Below, in pieces: positions 24,566-36,884 of a DNA stretch of 64,000 bases. The position numbers and the translations under genes were made by a program. The notes beneath the pieces were generated by a model that was not told where the DNA came from, made no database searches, and worked only from the letters and a program-made list of their open reading frames with translations. This stretch comes from Spisula solida (taxonomy: Eukaryota; Mollusca; Bivalvia; Venerida; Mactridae): positions 18,851,130-18,915,129 of the forward strand of contig OX365949.1 in the NCBI GenBank assembly GCA_947247005.1, given 5' to 3'. Within the stretch, counting starts at the first letter, position 1. Each line of letters starts with the position of its first letter.

Positions 24566-25390
24566 AACATATATATTGTTGTTTATTTTTGGTTAAGATC
24601 TTTTGTTTATACAGCTCATTCATTTCACTATCAGACTTAGTTTAGAGTAAGTTATTTACCTTTGCCGTTTCTACGTGATAACTATTTAAAGTAACCCATG
24701 TGTGAAAAATGGATAAAAACCAACATGATTGAGGATAAAGATCAACATGATTTATCTTTTAAAGAGGATACTGACCAACATTGAATTTTCATTGATGCAC
24801 TGCAGTGCGAATTTAATATGTAGCTTCACTATTGGAAGAATAATGGGATGACCCCAACACGTACGTAGGAGTAGATAACTCTATGAAGTATTTATCGGAA
24901 AATATGCTCTTTTTTCAACTTCGTGCAAATTTGTAAGTTTACGTTCAAGGTATTAACCTATAATATCTAAGTGCATGTTCATATTTCTGTGATACTTTGC
25001 ATACTTGTCAACCGTCTTGACCACAACATCTGCACTCTATCAAGCATGTTGTTGAATGTTATGCCCCATTTGGACTAATGTACTTAGAAATACAAAAGTT
25101 TACAGTTTATGTACACAATTTTAACCTCTAAGACATGTATCTTTGATACTTTGCATACTTTAGCACCATCATGACGCCATGACCTCCACATGAATCGGCA
25201 ACTCTATCAAATATATACTGAGTACATCTAGAAACGCAACACTGGGTTCTACTGTCAATATTTGTTCAATCTGATGATGGACAATCAAACTACATTAATT
25301 TTACTTGATGCTGTTTTATTCCATTATCAATACATCTGTAACATTTTATCACATAGAGCTACATTTAGGTGCAGAGCAGTGTTTTGGTGT

Positions 25391-25440
25391 ATAGTGCGGC
25401 CGAAAAATAACGGAACATAAATATAGTGCGGCCGAAAAAT
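25391..25440 (+). repeat. Two solo TATAGTGCGGCC ends
   Basis: TATAGTGCGGCCGAAAAATA occurs twice in tandem, about 34 bases apart. This is the terminus of the 19712-20620 MITE family, apparently left as a fragment inside TE2. A further TTTTTCGG inverted motif follows near 25475. Confidence 0.6.
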
Positions 25441-25881
25441 AACGATTTTTTTTTATAAATTAGCTATTTTTTCGGAATCGTTTTTTTATGTCAATGTGTA
25501 AAGTATTGATCAAATATTGATTGATTACTTATTCATGATGAGCAACAAGTTGTTGAACACTGTCGGCAGCAGTTGTGAGCCTGATCTGGAGCTGTTTCAC
25601 GCTGTCTTATTCATCCTGTGGGAGGCTTGTTACGCATGCATGACCTGAACTTAGTCTGTCGCAAATGGTGCCAGTGTGTTGGTAGCGTGTCTCTAGATGA
25701 GAAATGTTCGGTGTTTGACAATTAACCGTTGTGCAAACTCCTGTTAAACATCTCTGTCATAAGCATCCGGATGGCTTGATTTTTCTCATATTCGGACAAT
25801 CATGGCATTTTTATTTCTGAACATATGCCATTTCTTTTGTGATTTTCTTTTTATTAGCAAACTTTACAAAACGTTCGATTC

Positions 25882-27610
25882 AATAGACCGATTTCACCGT
25901 TACTATTTATAGACCATGCATATCATTAACTGAACCACATGTTCTGCTGGGGGCAAAACATTGACTGATAAGCCATTATAGCAGTGTGCTTTGTATGTGA
26001 AGGTTGCTATCATTTGTGTATAAAATGACAAATTTAGATGATTTTAAGCATTTAAACTTGTAGATCATTATATATGATTATGCTAGAATATATCTTTCAG
26101 TACAAGTATACTTATATGGACAGGATTATTCTTTAAATCATTCAGATACTTGTTAAGAGACAAGATTGCTGACATTGTTTGTCCATAATGACATTCCAGT
26201 CATAGTTATAGAAAATAAATCACAAACAAACTCACAAAATAGTAAAGTGTGGTGTGAATTTAATTATCGAATATTGGTTTGGTTGTATCATACAGAAAAA
26301 CTTTGGTGTATCAAACACAAACCGGTTCTTCTGTCTTATCAAAATCTGTTCTGTATTTGTATTGTTATATGATACCGTAGACGGTCCTTATTCCTTTAAA
26401 ACATGACACACTTGCACTAATTTTGCACATGCATTAATTATGCAATGCAAACATACATAATTTGTACACTTAAAAGACGGTCAGTTCGAACTTACACATT
26501 GATGAAGTGATTCCTTGGACAGGGATCTAACTATTTTTCCAATCAAGTAGGTAGCCAAGGCATCATAGTTTGATTGTATTAAATGTGTGTGTCACTTAGT
26601 TTCTATATTCACAATTGTAACGTAGTTGCAATGCTAAATATTTCGCAATGCTCAAATAATAGTAATTACATGTGAATAATAATACTAACAAACTTACTGG
26701 TTTGCCGTAGATATAGTAATTGGCAAACGTTTTTTGTATTATGGCTTACTATAGTTTTTAGTTATATAATAGTGTAATTAAAATACCTATTAACGAACTG
26801 TTGGTTTAACATAAATTATCTATGCACATATGAAATGTCTTTACAATTAAAGATGCATCTTTAATCATTTGCAGGTTTCAATTCTATCAAATAACATACG
26901 TAAGATTGACATAGTAGTAACTGATTTAGATGGCTGATAGATGTGATTTCAAGTAGGAGTCATATGTTTGTCTTTAATTCTGAAACTACATGTAAGCAGA
27001 TTTTATCATAATTAATTAATAAGGTAATTCACAAAACAAGGGACATGCTAATTAAGGTGCTAACCAATATCCAAAATACCGTAGGCAGGCATTTCATTAA
27101 TATAACATTCTTAAATATAAAGTTTTGAAAAAGTCTAGCTGGTAGTCAACTCGTTTCAATATGTCAGCATGTAATTCAAATTATTAGCGTACAAGTATGC
27201 TATTCACAAAATTATTAACATATGTTTTAAATATTGTTAGTTATATGTATTATTTATTGTAAGTATTTATCTTCCCGGAAATATTGATCTACTATAAGTT
27301 GGTGTCGATCCATGAGTGTGCTTGTTTTGTCTCATTGAAGTTGTTTAGAAAAATGTATCCATGTTTTTTACCTAGTAGTACTGATCTATTTTCGTCCTGT
27401 TTACTGATCAGTGATGTTATTTTGTCTTTTTACCGGTTTGCACAAAAATAAAAACTAGTTTTACACTTAAATTGTCCAAAAATCAATACAAGCATACAAT
27501 GTATATATGAATTTAGTACTGGGGGCTTATCAGCACCAGATGCTTTCTGCCCCCACTGAATTATTCATGAGCTTATCAGTCAGGTAGAGACATGGTGAAA
27601 TCGGTCTATT
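25882..27610. mobile_element. 1.7-kb inverted-repeat unit nested in TE2 (TE3)
   Basis: AATAGACCGATTTCACC at 25882-25898 is the exact reverse complement of 27594-27610. Further matching blocks lie inside both ends (GCTGGGGGCA and GACTGATAAG on the left against CTTATCAG and TGCCCCCA on the right). This gives an imperfect, gapped inverted repeat of about 100 bp. Target duplications were not resolved. The 68-residue frame at 26166-26372 inside it has no recognised domain. Confidence 0.6.
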
Positions 27611-28295
27611 TATACCAAGATTTATCATGCGTAATTGGTGCACGTGGAAATCATGCCTTTTGTGATTATATCGGTGCACGGGATTTACGTAACACGATCG
27701 ATAAAAGTTGGATGATGGCCAAGTTTCTACAAGATTATACAACATTACTACACAAAATTCAAATATACATGTATAATGCAAGTAAGAAAAAAATGGGGAT
27801 AAAACCGTTGCGTTTCTAGATGTACTAAGTATATGTTGAAATTATGTCCCCTTTTTTAAATTAGAAATACAATTTGGCATCATTCAAGACATGCTCACAG
27901 CGTTTAGCCTGGTCCCCATAATTCACTGTTCCTATTCCCGGTGAATTTTGCACATTTAGATACATGTGTTAAATTTACCTGTCTTGACTTATTATGAATT
28001 TTACCAACATATAGCAGAAAAAAGTATTTAACTAGAAATATGTCAACAGGACACGGATGGCCCCGCTAAAAGCTGTCATCAGACATCTAAGTATAAAGCT
28101 ATGCAAATGGAATAACTTGAAACAAGTTTGTAAATGCTTAAATGTGACATTGAACAGCAGACAAGAGCTTGGTCTGTAAGTGTGACCTTTACATTTGAGT
28201 CAGAGGGTGTAAATGCGAATGTAACCAAGTAATTTAAAAATCCAGAACGAAATAACAAAAAAAAACAAAGCAGACCAGAAGCGTATACTTGTGCC

Positions 28296-29155
28296 TTTTA
28301 ACTTTTAATCTCTAATTATGACCTTGACCTTTGCGTTAGGGACCTGGGTTTTGCGCTTGTCGCCTCGTCTTGATGATGTGAACATTTGTGGCAAGTAATA
28401 TAAATATAAAATAAGAAATGACATAGTTACAGATCTGACATGAATCACATGCCTATTTGAGAATTTAACTTTTGATCTCTAAGTGTGACCTTGACCTTTG
28501 AGTTAGGGACCTGGGTCTTGCGCTTGTCACCTCGTCTTGATGATGTGAACATTTGTGGCAAGTAATATAAATATAAAATAAGAAATGACATAGTTACAGA
28601 TCTGACATGAATCACATGCCTATTTGAGAATTTAACTTTTGATCTCTAAGTGTGACCTTGACCTTTGAGTTAGGGACCTGGGTCTTGCGCATAACACCTC
28701 GTCTTGATGATGTGAACATTTGTGGCAAGTAATATTAATATAAAATAAGAAATGACATAGTTACAGAGCTGACACGAATCACATGCCTATTTGAGCCTTT
28801 TTACCTTCGATCTCTAAGTGTGACCTTTACCTTTGAGCAAGGGACCTAGGTATTGCGCATAACACGCCGTCTCGATGTGTATTTTAACTTTTGATCTCTA
28901 AGTGTGACCTTGCCCTTTAAGTTAGGGACCTGGGTCTTGCACATGGCACACCACCTTGATGTGGTGAACATTTGTACCAAATATTATAAAATATCCAATA
29001 GGAGATGACCAAATTACAGAGCGGACACGAATCACATGCCTATTTGAGATTTTTAACCTTTTGATTTGATCTCTAAGTGTGACCTTGACCTTTAAGCTAG
29101 GGACCTGGGTTTTGTGCATGACACATCGTCTTGATGTGGTGAACATTTGTACCTA
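28296..29155 (+). repeat. Tandem repeat, unit about 167 bp, six units
   Basis: The landmark GTTAGGGACCTGGG (or variants) lies at 28335, 28502, 28669, 28837, 28921 and 29096. Intervals are therefore 167, 167, 168, 84 and 175, so one unit is truncated to half. Most units carry TGTGACCTTGACCTTT. The array lies within TE1, to the right of TE2. Minus-strand frames (28922-29146) only translate the array. Confidence 0.92.
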
Positions 29156-30399
29156 TTTTTGGTAGGCGTAAGCCTCTCTATACTACCATTGCCCATTTCT
29201 TAATGCAACCTGGACCGCCTTTATGCTGCTATGTGAATCCGCATTCAAGTAGTTCCAGAAACTGTCAACATTCCCAATAATTATTGTGAAACTGTTCATT
29301 GAATCGATATTTTTGCAGATAATCACTCAGCCGGGGAGATATCGAACTTGTTTCGTAATATGAAAATGGAAGTGTTCATCAAATGTCCCAGCCGTATAGC
29401 TATTTTTAGAAACTTCAGACCAGGGTCACGTGACGGTTTTATCATTTAATCGTATATCGTTATGTTATGCAATCATATGGTGTGGCTATAATAGCCACTT
29501 TCTAGAGATGTCTAACGCTGTGATGGAAGTGATTACAAGACGGTACTGTAGAATCTGATAAATAGGCGCGCAGTATTATTTTAAAGCCACTTTTGATATA
29601 CGCATTCAATACACGTATTACATATACATCAATATGCCCCTTTTTACAATTATTTAGATACCCTAGATACCTATACATGTATAGTCACATATGCCTATTT
29701 TGACATTCAAGACAAGATCGGCAGTAAGAAAACGAATATTAAACGTGTAAAGTCGTTTAAGCTTTAGTAGCAGCAACCAGATCGCCTTCCATCAGCACTC
29801 TTAGTGCTTTGATTATTAAATGTCCTAAAAGCATGTGCTATAGACTGGGTGTGAAATGCCTTACGTCGGGTAGGCTCATAAACCTGCTACCACAATTCAT
29901 GAGCACACTTCTTTAATGTACAATTATTTGTACCTTGAGAATCCCATTGGCAAGATTTCAATTTGTAATGTTGGTTTTTATCCACAATCATGTTGGCCAG
30001 TATCCTAATAAATTTAACAATCACGTCGGTCAGTATCCAAAAAATACTACACATGTTTGAATTATTGTTGGTGAGCGTTAATTTATCTAAGATTTTAAAA
30101 AATTGAAACGTCCAAATCATAGTTTATACAACTGCCGATACTTCCCAAATGATATGCATTACATAGAGTCCAATAAAAGAGTTTTACAACGTTTTTAAGT
30201 ACAAAACTCATTCTCAAATGCAAAATTTACACATTCTTTAAGGCTTTACATAGTGAAAAATATTACCTATATGCAAATTGTTTAGTGCAAATAGTACTTT
30301 TTCTTCATATGTTGATTATGTAATATTGAAATAAACAATCTGGATAGTTTATATGGAAAATATTGCAAAAACAATGCACTTATCACATTTTTCATGTCG
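29156..30399. other. Right interior of TE1
   Basis: No coding exon was recognised. The minus-strand frame at 29887-30120 overlaps the subterminal repeats (CAACATGATTG and GGATACTGACC variants on the minus strand), so it is unlikely to be a protein. Confidence 0.4.
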
Positions 30400-30694
30400 G
30401 CCATTTTTCAATCATGTTGGGAATATCCAATCATGTTGTTTTATCAGGGTAACAAGGGTGAAAATGGTCAAACCAACGCTTCTTCGTTTTCATTCTTATT
30501 TTACCCGTGTCATCTTGAAACTATCCAAACACAGGCTAGGTGTTGGTGCTAACTATAGTTTGGTCAAGTTCGTTTATCTGCGCACGTTTTGTTTTTCCAG
30601 TCGCATAAACCCATATTTACGTTTGGGTAGTTTCTAGATGGCGTATATTAAACAAGAGCATACACGAACTTGCGTTGGTTCGACCATAAATTAA

Positions 30695-32060
30695 GGACGT
30701 TCGATAGGGTTAGTATTTTTTTTTAAAAGATACCAAAAATTAGGCACAATTATAGTTTAATATATACTGAAGCAATATGTTAAATAAAAAAGGTATGTCG
30801 CGGTACTATTTTAGGGGTCATGGGCCCTTTTGCAACATCACTTTTCAAGAAAATGACAAAAAATTCTGATATTTCGCAATGTATTCATTTTTGCAATAAA
30901 AACGATATTTTTTCATGTTAAAATTATTTCCATGGGTTCGTATGAACAAACACATATTATTCAAACATTCTTATACCATTTTGGTATTGATAATAAAATT
31001 CACAAATTTTTGACAAAAAAAGAATTGTCAAAATATCCGAAAAATGACTGCTAAAAAAGAAATCAAAATGCACAAAATCGGCCGTAGCTCAAAAACGAGC
31101 TCTATGACCAATACATTTTTTATTGCTAATTTTGTAGATAAAAGTGTACTCAATCAAAATATTAAATAAAAAAGATAGGTCTCGGGACAACTTTTTGCGC
31201 TATGACGTCATTATTGTCCCCCTATATCATAAACATCGTAGTGAAATTGCGTAAAACGACGCAATATCTGCGCGTAAAAAATATTCTAATACCAAAAGAG
31301 TACTCACATTTGCATATTATGTACATGAAAGTATAGTAAATATAAACAAGAAATTGGCGTGTAACAAGAAATATTTTAGCTGCAGTTACGTCGTAGTTGT
31401 GTCTCTTTGCAATGAAAATTGCGGTATAATGGCGGTAAAATTGCGCAAAAAGGCCAAAATCGGTACATTTTGCATATATGTTTTTCTCATAATTTCTAGT
31501 CTTGTCATAATTTATTCTTGGCTAAGGATGTTGATTAAAGTGTACTTTATCTAAAAATTAGAATAAAACATAGGTTTTCACGCTACACTTTGTGCTATTA
31601 TGACTGAATGATCTCCCCTTTTTCCCAATTTGTCTGTGACGTCGCATTCCATATAGCAAGGGGGCACAGATGGGCCCTGAATCGCTCACTTGAATAATCT
31701 TCACAATTTTAGTCAAGATATGATTAATTTATTACCTATATATCATTAAAAGGGGATCTGTGTAGTCCCAGGCAATACAAACACTCATTAAAAATTGGTA
31801 CAGGTAACCCAAGTAATAATTTCTAATTTCACAAAAAATGAATGAAAATGTAACCGCTATTTCACGCTGAGTGTGATCATATTATTTGCTCAGTGAAATT
31901 TTTTTTACCCCAAAATATCAATATTTATACTAACCCTAGATAGTATCACGACAAACATTTTGTCCAATTTTCATGACGATCCAGTGCCAAACGCGGCCTC
32001 TATTCCCGTTCAAGGTATATGCGCAGAAATGATGCGCATAAACAACTGTATCAAACGTCC
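30695..32060. mobile_element. 1.37-kb TTAA-flanked TIR element
   Basis: GGACGTTCGA starts the left end and its near reverse complement TCAAACGTCC ends the right, each flanked by TTAA (30691-30694 and 32061-32064). Copy A has one TTAA at the equivalent site (about 1259-1262). A second inverted block (AGGGTTAGTAT near the left end, ATACTAACCCTA at about 31938) sits further from the right terminus. TTAA duplication is diagnostic of piggyBac- or Kolobok-type mechanisms. The terminus does not begin CCC as piggyBac usually does, so Kolobok-like is slightly preferred. No transposase is visible. Confidence 0.87.
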
Positions 32061-33672
32061 TTAACTACTGACGATTTACGTAGTCTCTAATTGAGCCCGC
32101 ACTTATGGGTTTTTGGCGTCTTGAGAAACCAGACTTGCGTAGAAAATCGGTTTGGAACCTAAAGTACCATCAGCGAAATAAAATACCTAGGAAGTTTGAT
32201 AACGCTTCACTATTACTGGATATTCAACAAACTCATTATACGCCCGTAAAACATGATCTACAATGTAAATATAAAACATCCTAGCATCAATTAATGTAGT
32301 TGTGACATAACAATTGTGATCGGGAAATTAAAAAAAGTAATCATGAGTTGTGTCAGAGGATTTCTTCTACAAATAACGAATATATCTTAATCAAAAAGAC
32401 AACTTCATCAATTGATGCAATCTAGATATACCAGATACAGATAATACAATTTGTAACAATACAAGTCAAATCCGAATGATTCGCAAGAATTTTTGAAATG
32501 AGTATTCATTATTTCTGTCAGCGTTATTCATAGAACTTGGTCATGTAACATAAATCCCAAATAAGTTATAACCAACTGGTTCCTACACATTTCATCGTAC
32601 ATTAACTTTCATACATCTGATTGATTGCGTGTTGTTATAAAGAAGAAATTAATTAACTCCAAGCATACTCATATAAGAAAAATGAGATGCCACCAGCGTT
32701 ACAATCATGGCTATAGTATCTATTGTAATGAAATGACAGGATTTATCGCATATCGTGATATAATAGGGACAAAATAAAGAAACAACTATAATATTGTAAT
32801 TTTCACCGGGGCCACGTTCCTTCAACGCCAGCAATTTGTAAACTGTCCTCTTTTTGTGCCTTTTGATAATACGGCATTCCCTGTATTAACTTAGTGCTAT
32901 CTATTTTCAATTCAATTATTATCGAGGCATACTGGTTCTAAGTTAAGCATAACTATTCCTAAATATTCTGACATTCAATGCTGAAAGATATGGTTCTTTT
33001 GAAAGTATTGTTTAATACTCTTATACACGTTATATACACTTAATAAATCTTACAAGTGTGCATGTATATATTCATCAATTACTCGGTCAATACGTGTTTG
33101 ATATTGCTGAACATACGTAGCTTGGATAAGTGGAATTACAATTCTATTGATATTGTAACAATCTGATAACAATTGTCACAAACAGAATAAACAAACGATT
33201 GCATCAGCAAAAGCTATTGTCACACGTTTCTGTCGTGTGTGCATCGTGTATTTATCAGGTTATCAGGTGCTCTTGTGTATGTTCTTATCACGGATATAGA
33301 AATAAAGAAAACAATGATAAGAATAAAGCCCAATTTAGGTTTATAATTACCCACATTTTGTCTTAAAAAGCAATTTTACTGTATTTCAAAAGTTAAAAAC
33401 CACCATATGGTTGAGTGAAAAATAGCTTAAGTTTGTGTTTTTGAATGTATCGACAGGATTTAAATTCTAATTGACCATAAATAAAAACAATTTTCTCCTA
33501 CGCAAGCATTTAACGTGTTTTTATCTTTCATGATTCAGTGATCCGCTGTATCTAGTTTTGAGGAAAAAACTTAATTAATCTAATATTGTGTTTTCAATAG
33601 CATATACACAAAATTCTATGCAGAACTATTAATAGATTAAATAATTTTACGGTAAAACACTTTTAAGTTATA

Positions 33673-33773
33673 GTTAGAACATATTAAGTAAATTTTAATG
33701 ATTAAAAAGGGCGGAGCGAGCAAAGCGAAGCGAGGCCTTTTTAGTCATTAAAATTTACTTAATATGTTCTAAC
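33673..33773. repeat. Foldback, 39-bp arms with a GC-richer loop
   Basis: The arms 33673-33711 and 33735-33773 match at about 37 of 39 positions. The loop of about 23 bases is made of GGAGCGAGCAAAGCGAAGCG, in contrast to the AT-rich arms. This looks like the hairpin of a foldback or MITE-type transposon. Confidence 0.88.
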
Positions 33774-34419
33774 TAACTTAGAATATAACATTCTGCATTC
33801 TGATTGGCCGATAGGAATTAGCGCCAACGCAAGACGTCAAGTCTGTTAAGAGAAAATTTTAATTATTAAATTTTCATTTAACCGCGAAAATGCGACGTTT
33901 TCATTGGCTCATAATGTAGGTTATATTCTAAGATTTGTTAAATGTATAAGACGAATTACGATATTGAGCGATCCAGTTGTTAATTGTACTGTGTATGCAT
34001 GTAAATGTACATTAAGTACAATTCGAGCAAGTTTATGTGCGACTGTCAAATATCATGAAGACTTTCACGCATCTGATAAATGTAAAAACATCAAGACTCT
34101 GCCAAGCTTATAGCATTAACTATGACATATTACACATCGTTGTCTGGCTATGCACTGATCAAACAAATGCACAAAAAGCTTGATATATAAACATAGACAA
34201 ATGGAGTGTGTTTTATTAACAATATGCCGTATACCAATAGTTTCCCTATATCCAAAAGAAATTGTTGTCTGAAAGAAACAGTCTTAACAACAATAGACCG
34301 AAGGACATAAATAATGGACAATAAATGATGTTGTGTTTAACCTTGTCATGTTTGGTTGAGTGAAACAGACACTGTTAACATACAAAGCTAAATGGACTGA
34401 TTACAAGACAACCAAGTGG

Positions 34420-34800
34420 GCGTTTATAAAGTGAACACTACTCAGAGAATAGATGATAACTTGACAGAAAAATATTCAAAAATATTTCGCCATTGTGCCT
34501 TTTTGTTGAACTTTGTTCATTTTGTATGTGCCATTCTGCAATTTCGTTGCCCAGCACAAGGCTGCTTCGTGTCTTTCAAAATTGCATGTACACTATATAT
34601 ATGTTGTAGATTGTCCTTGTTGTGTGTTGTCCGGTTTTCTCGTCACATGGCGCTCGCTACGTTTTGGTTTGACTGGCTGAGGTGGCAGACTTTCGGGACG
34701 GGATGCCGTGTTTTCAGTGCATTGTGTGTTTTTAATGTTTTCTGTGCTCGGCTGGTTAAGTTGAGTGCTGCCTTCCCTGTCTGACTTAATATAATCTTTT
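34420..34800 (+). repeat. Dispersed family R1, 5' and 3' ends
   Basis: It matches the ends of the minus-strand R1 copy at 45690-47190. One end shares ATATTTCGCCATTGTGCC-like sequence, and the other shares CTCGGCTGGTTAAGTTGAG and GTCTGACTTAATAT. The middle is deleted relative to the long copy. Confidence 0.7.
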
Positions 34801-36884
34801 TGACAGATATGATGCCTTTCTCTTGCTTCGGTCTGCTGAGGTTTGTTTTGGGATACTTTCACACGAATTTAAATCCCGATTCATTGGTGCAATAATATAC
34901 TTACAAAGTTGCAAATTCCTTATGTCGGACATTATTACGAAATATTGATGTCAAAATGATGTGATTTTGTAGTTTTCTTGCCGCCTTTCCACTTATAAGA
35001 TACGTTGTTGTTTGTCTTATTTAAAGATACCCCTCAACATCCGTTGATTTACTACGAAATCAGCAACGCAAGTACAAATTGCTGTTCTGCCTGTCTAATG
35101 CGCATCTTAATGCGAGTCTAATTTGAAATATTTATTCCTAATTCGTAGACGAATATGACCAAGATGGAATATCTATGATTATTCACCATTGTTTACCATT
35201 TTTTTGCAAGTAGTAGATGCCTTATTAGACAGAAATGAGAATAGTTTCTGTGTATAATTTGCCAACGTTGGTTTAGACTGTGTCTGGGGCACTTGGAATA
35301 AAGTAACCATTTGCTTTACATGCATTAAATGTATATTTCTTTATAAGAGTAATTATTGTCTGAAAGAGACACATGCAGATTTCACCTAGCGAATCCATAA
35401 AACAAAATTACAATCGGAAAAAATGAGTTGATACAAAGGACAAATAAGGTTCCTTTTCTATAATGTAAACATAAATATAATACATATTTGTGATTTTACC
35501 ATAATGTCAACTGATTTGTCAGCGTCATTGTTAGCAAAGGACAAACCCACTTCGTCTTGTCAGGAATGCTGCAAATTTCTTGTATTTACATACAAAATTA
35601 TGTATGGAATCCTTATGTCATACAGGATAGAGACATTATGTCTGTTGTTTTAGAATTATCGTCAATCCTTATTTAGTATTTATCCTGAGTTTCACGTATG
35701 GAAGTAAATGTCAACCATTGCATTGGTATATGTTGTTCTCGCTTGTCCGCGGTGGTTTTCAATGTACACAATTCACTAGTTTTTATATCAATGTAAATAA
35801 TTAGAAATAAGGATTATTATGTTGTGTTGTGCTATGTAGCTTAATTAAGAAATCGACACATAGGAGATGGCGTTTCATGGCACATAGATGTTTTATTATT
35901 AGAAACATTCTTGTAAAACATAAGATACATGTACATACATGTACGAGTATATAATGACAGACAATTACAGAACTCACAAGGAAGATTGCACTCGACAGAA
36001 ACATTAGAGCACAAGAAGCACAAAACATCACCCGAAATATAGATTGCACATAGCAGTACAAGCACTGACTTACAATCACGAAAATGCGCAAGACAAATGC
36101 CCATTAAATAGTTTGGCAATCTGAATAGAATCTAAATGTCATTGGATAAAAAAGACTCTTTCATCATTCTTTTTAAACACTGATATAATATTTTTTCTGG
36201 ATTTGCAAACATAGCCTATTTTCTTAACTATGCCACACTATAAGATGTACATTTAACCGAGATTGATATGTTTAATGCCACAATGCGTTCATATATCGCA
36301 TGCCGATATTCTTGCTGAAGTGGTTAGTTGCTTGCTTTTTGAAAGCTCAATTATAAGCAACTATAAGCAAAATAGAACCCGTGCTCAGTCAATGTATAAG
36401 ACATGTTAGACAGTAATGTTATTATGTTGTCTCATCAAGACGTATGCCGAAATGTTAGTGCGATATATTTACCACATTTAGTAATGATGTACATGCGATG
36501 TTCGTGAACAATTATTGAATATTGAGCTAAGAAATTCACAAAGTGAAGTGTTATTAGACAAATCGTCAAATTAAATACATTTGGCCAATTTACAACACAG
36601 AAATAAAAGTACATACAAATAACATACAAATGCGTGACATAATAGTTAACAAATTACGAAACAACTCCATCAATGGATACAAAACGTCTTAACATAGTAT
36701 ATACGGAATCGTATCAGGGCCTACAGTACGAGACGTATCAGGGCATACACTTGTCTAAATGTTTTGCGTCAAGTCAAATTATTTCTTCTTGATTTGACCA
36801 AAAACATCCGATGACAGTATAGGAGATAAAAATATACGCCCACAGGTCTAATCTGTCCTGTAAACAGGATGATAAGTTCGCCTT

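Larger units (their letters stand above)
25217..27830. mobile_element. 2.6-kb TIR element nested in TE1 (TE2)
   Basis: The terminal inverted repeats are about 24 bp with one mismatch, starting ACTGAGTACATCTAG on the left and ACTTAGTACATCTAG on the right (read inward). They are flanked by ATAT (25213-25216 and 27831-27834). A diverged repeat of the flanking sequence at about 25030-25090 (CTCTATCAA followed by GTTGAATGTTATGCCCC) reads through the site uninterrupted. This supports the boundaries independently. No transposase frame was found. Confidence 0.8.
24303..30460. mobile_element. 6.16-kb DNA transposon with 61-bp perfect TIRs (TE1)
   Basis: 24303-24363 and 30400-30460 are exact reverse complements starting CACCCTTGTTACC. 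The 5-bp duplication AAAAT flanks the element (24298-24302 and 30461-30465), and copy A at about 1040 has the site once. Inside both ends are scattered copies of CAACATGATT-type motifs (24720-24785 and 29960-30070), forming subterminal repeats. No long transposase frame is present, so it is probably a non-autonomous or gutted element. The superfamily is not assigned; a 5-bp duplication with this terminus does not fit the families I can name. Confidence 0.93.
33470..35565. mobile_element. Compound insertion in copy B
   Basis: Copy A reads continuously from about 2300 to 2320 where copy B gains about 2.1 kb. The insert contains the large foldback at 33673-33773, a second inverted pair (CTTAGAATATAAC at 33778 against 33920-33932) and an R1 fragment at about 34420-34800. 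Clear terminal repeats of the whole insert were not found, so several events are likely. The 122-residue frame at 34416-34784 is R1 sequence and has no known domain. Confidence 0.6.

Noticed and set aside
25600..25735. F-box-like segment (RMHDLNLVCRKWCQCVGS)
   Set aside because: The resemblance to an F-box helix is short, the frame has a stop shortly upstream and no start, and it lies inside nested transposons. Not enough to call.
34416..34784. 122-residue frame as a membrane-protein gene
   Set aside because: The hydrophobic frame lies within dispersed family R1, has R1 counterparts in other frames and on the other strand (46914-47132), and has no domain or splice context.
33470..35565. Single Helitron insertion
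   Set aside because: The ends do not show TC at one side and CTRR after a hairpin at the other. Composite insertion is more likely.
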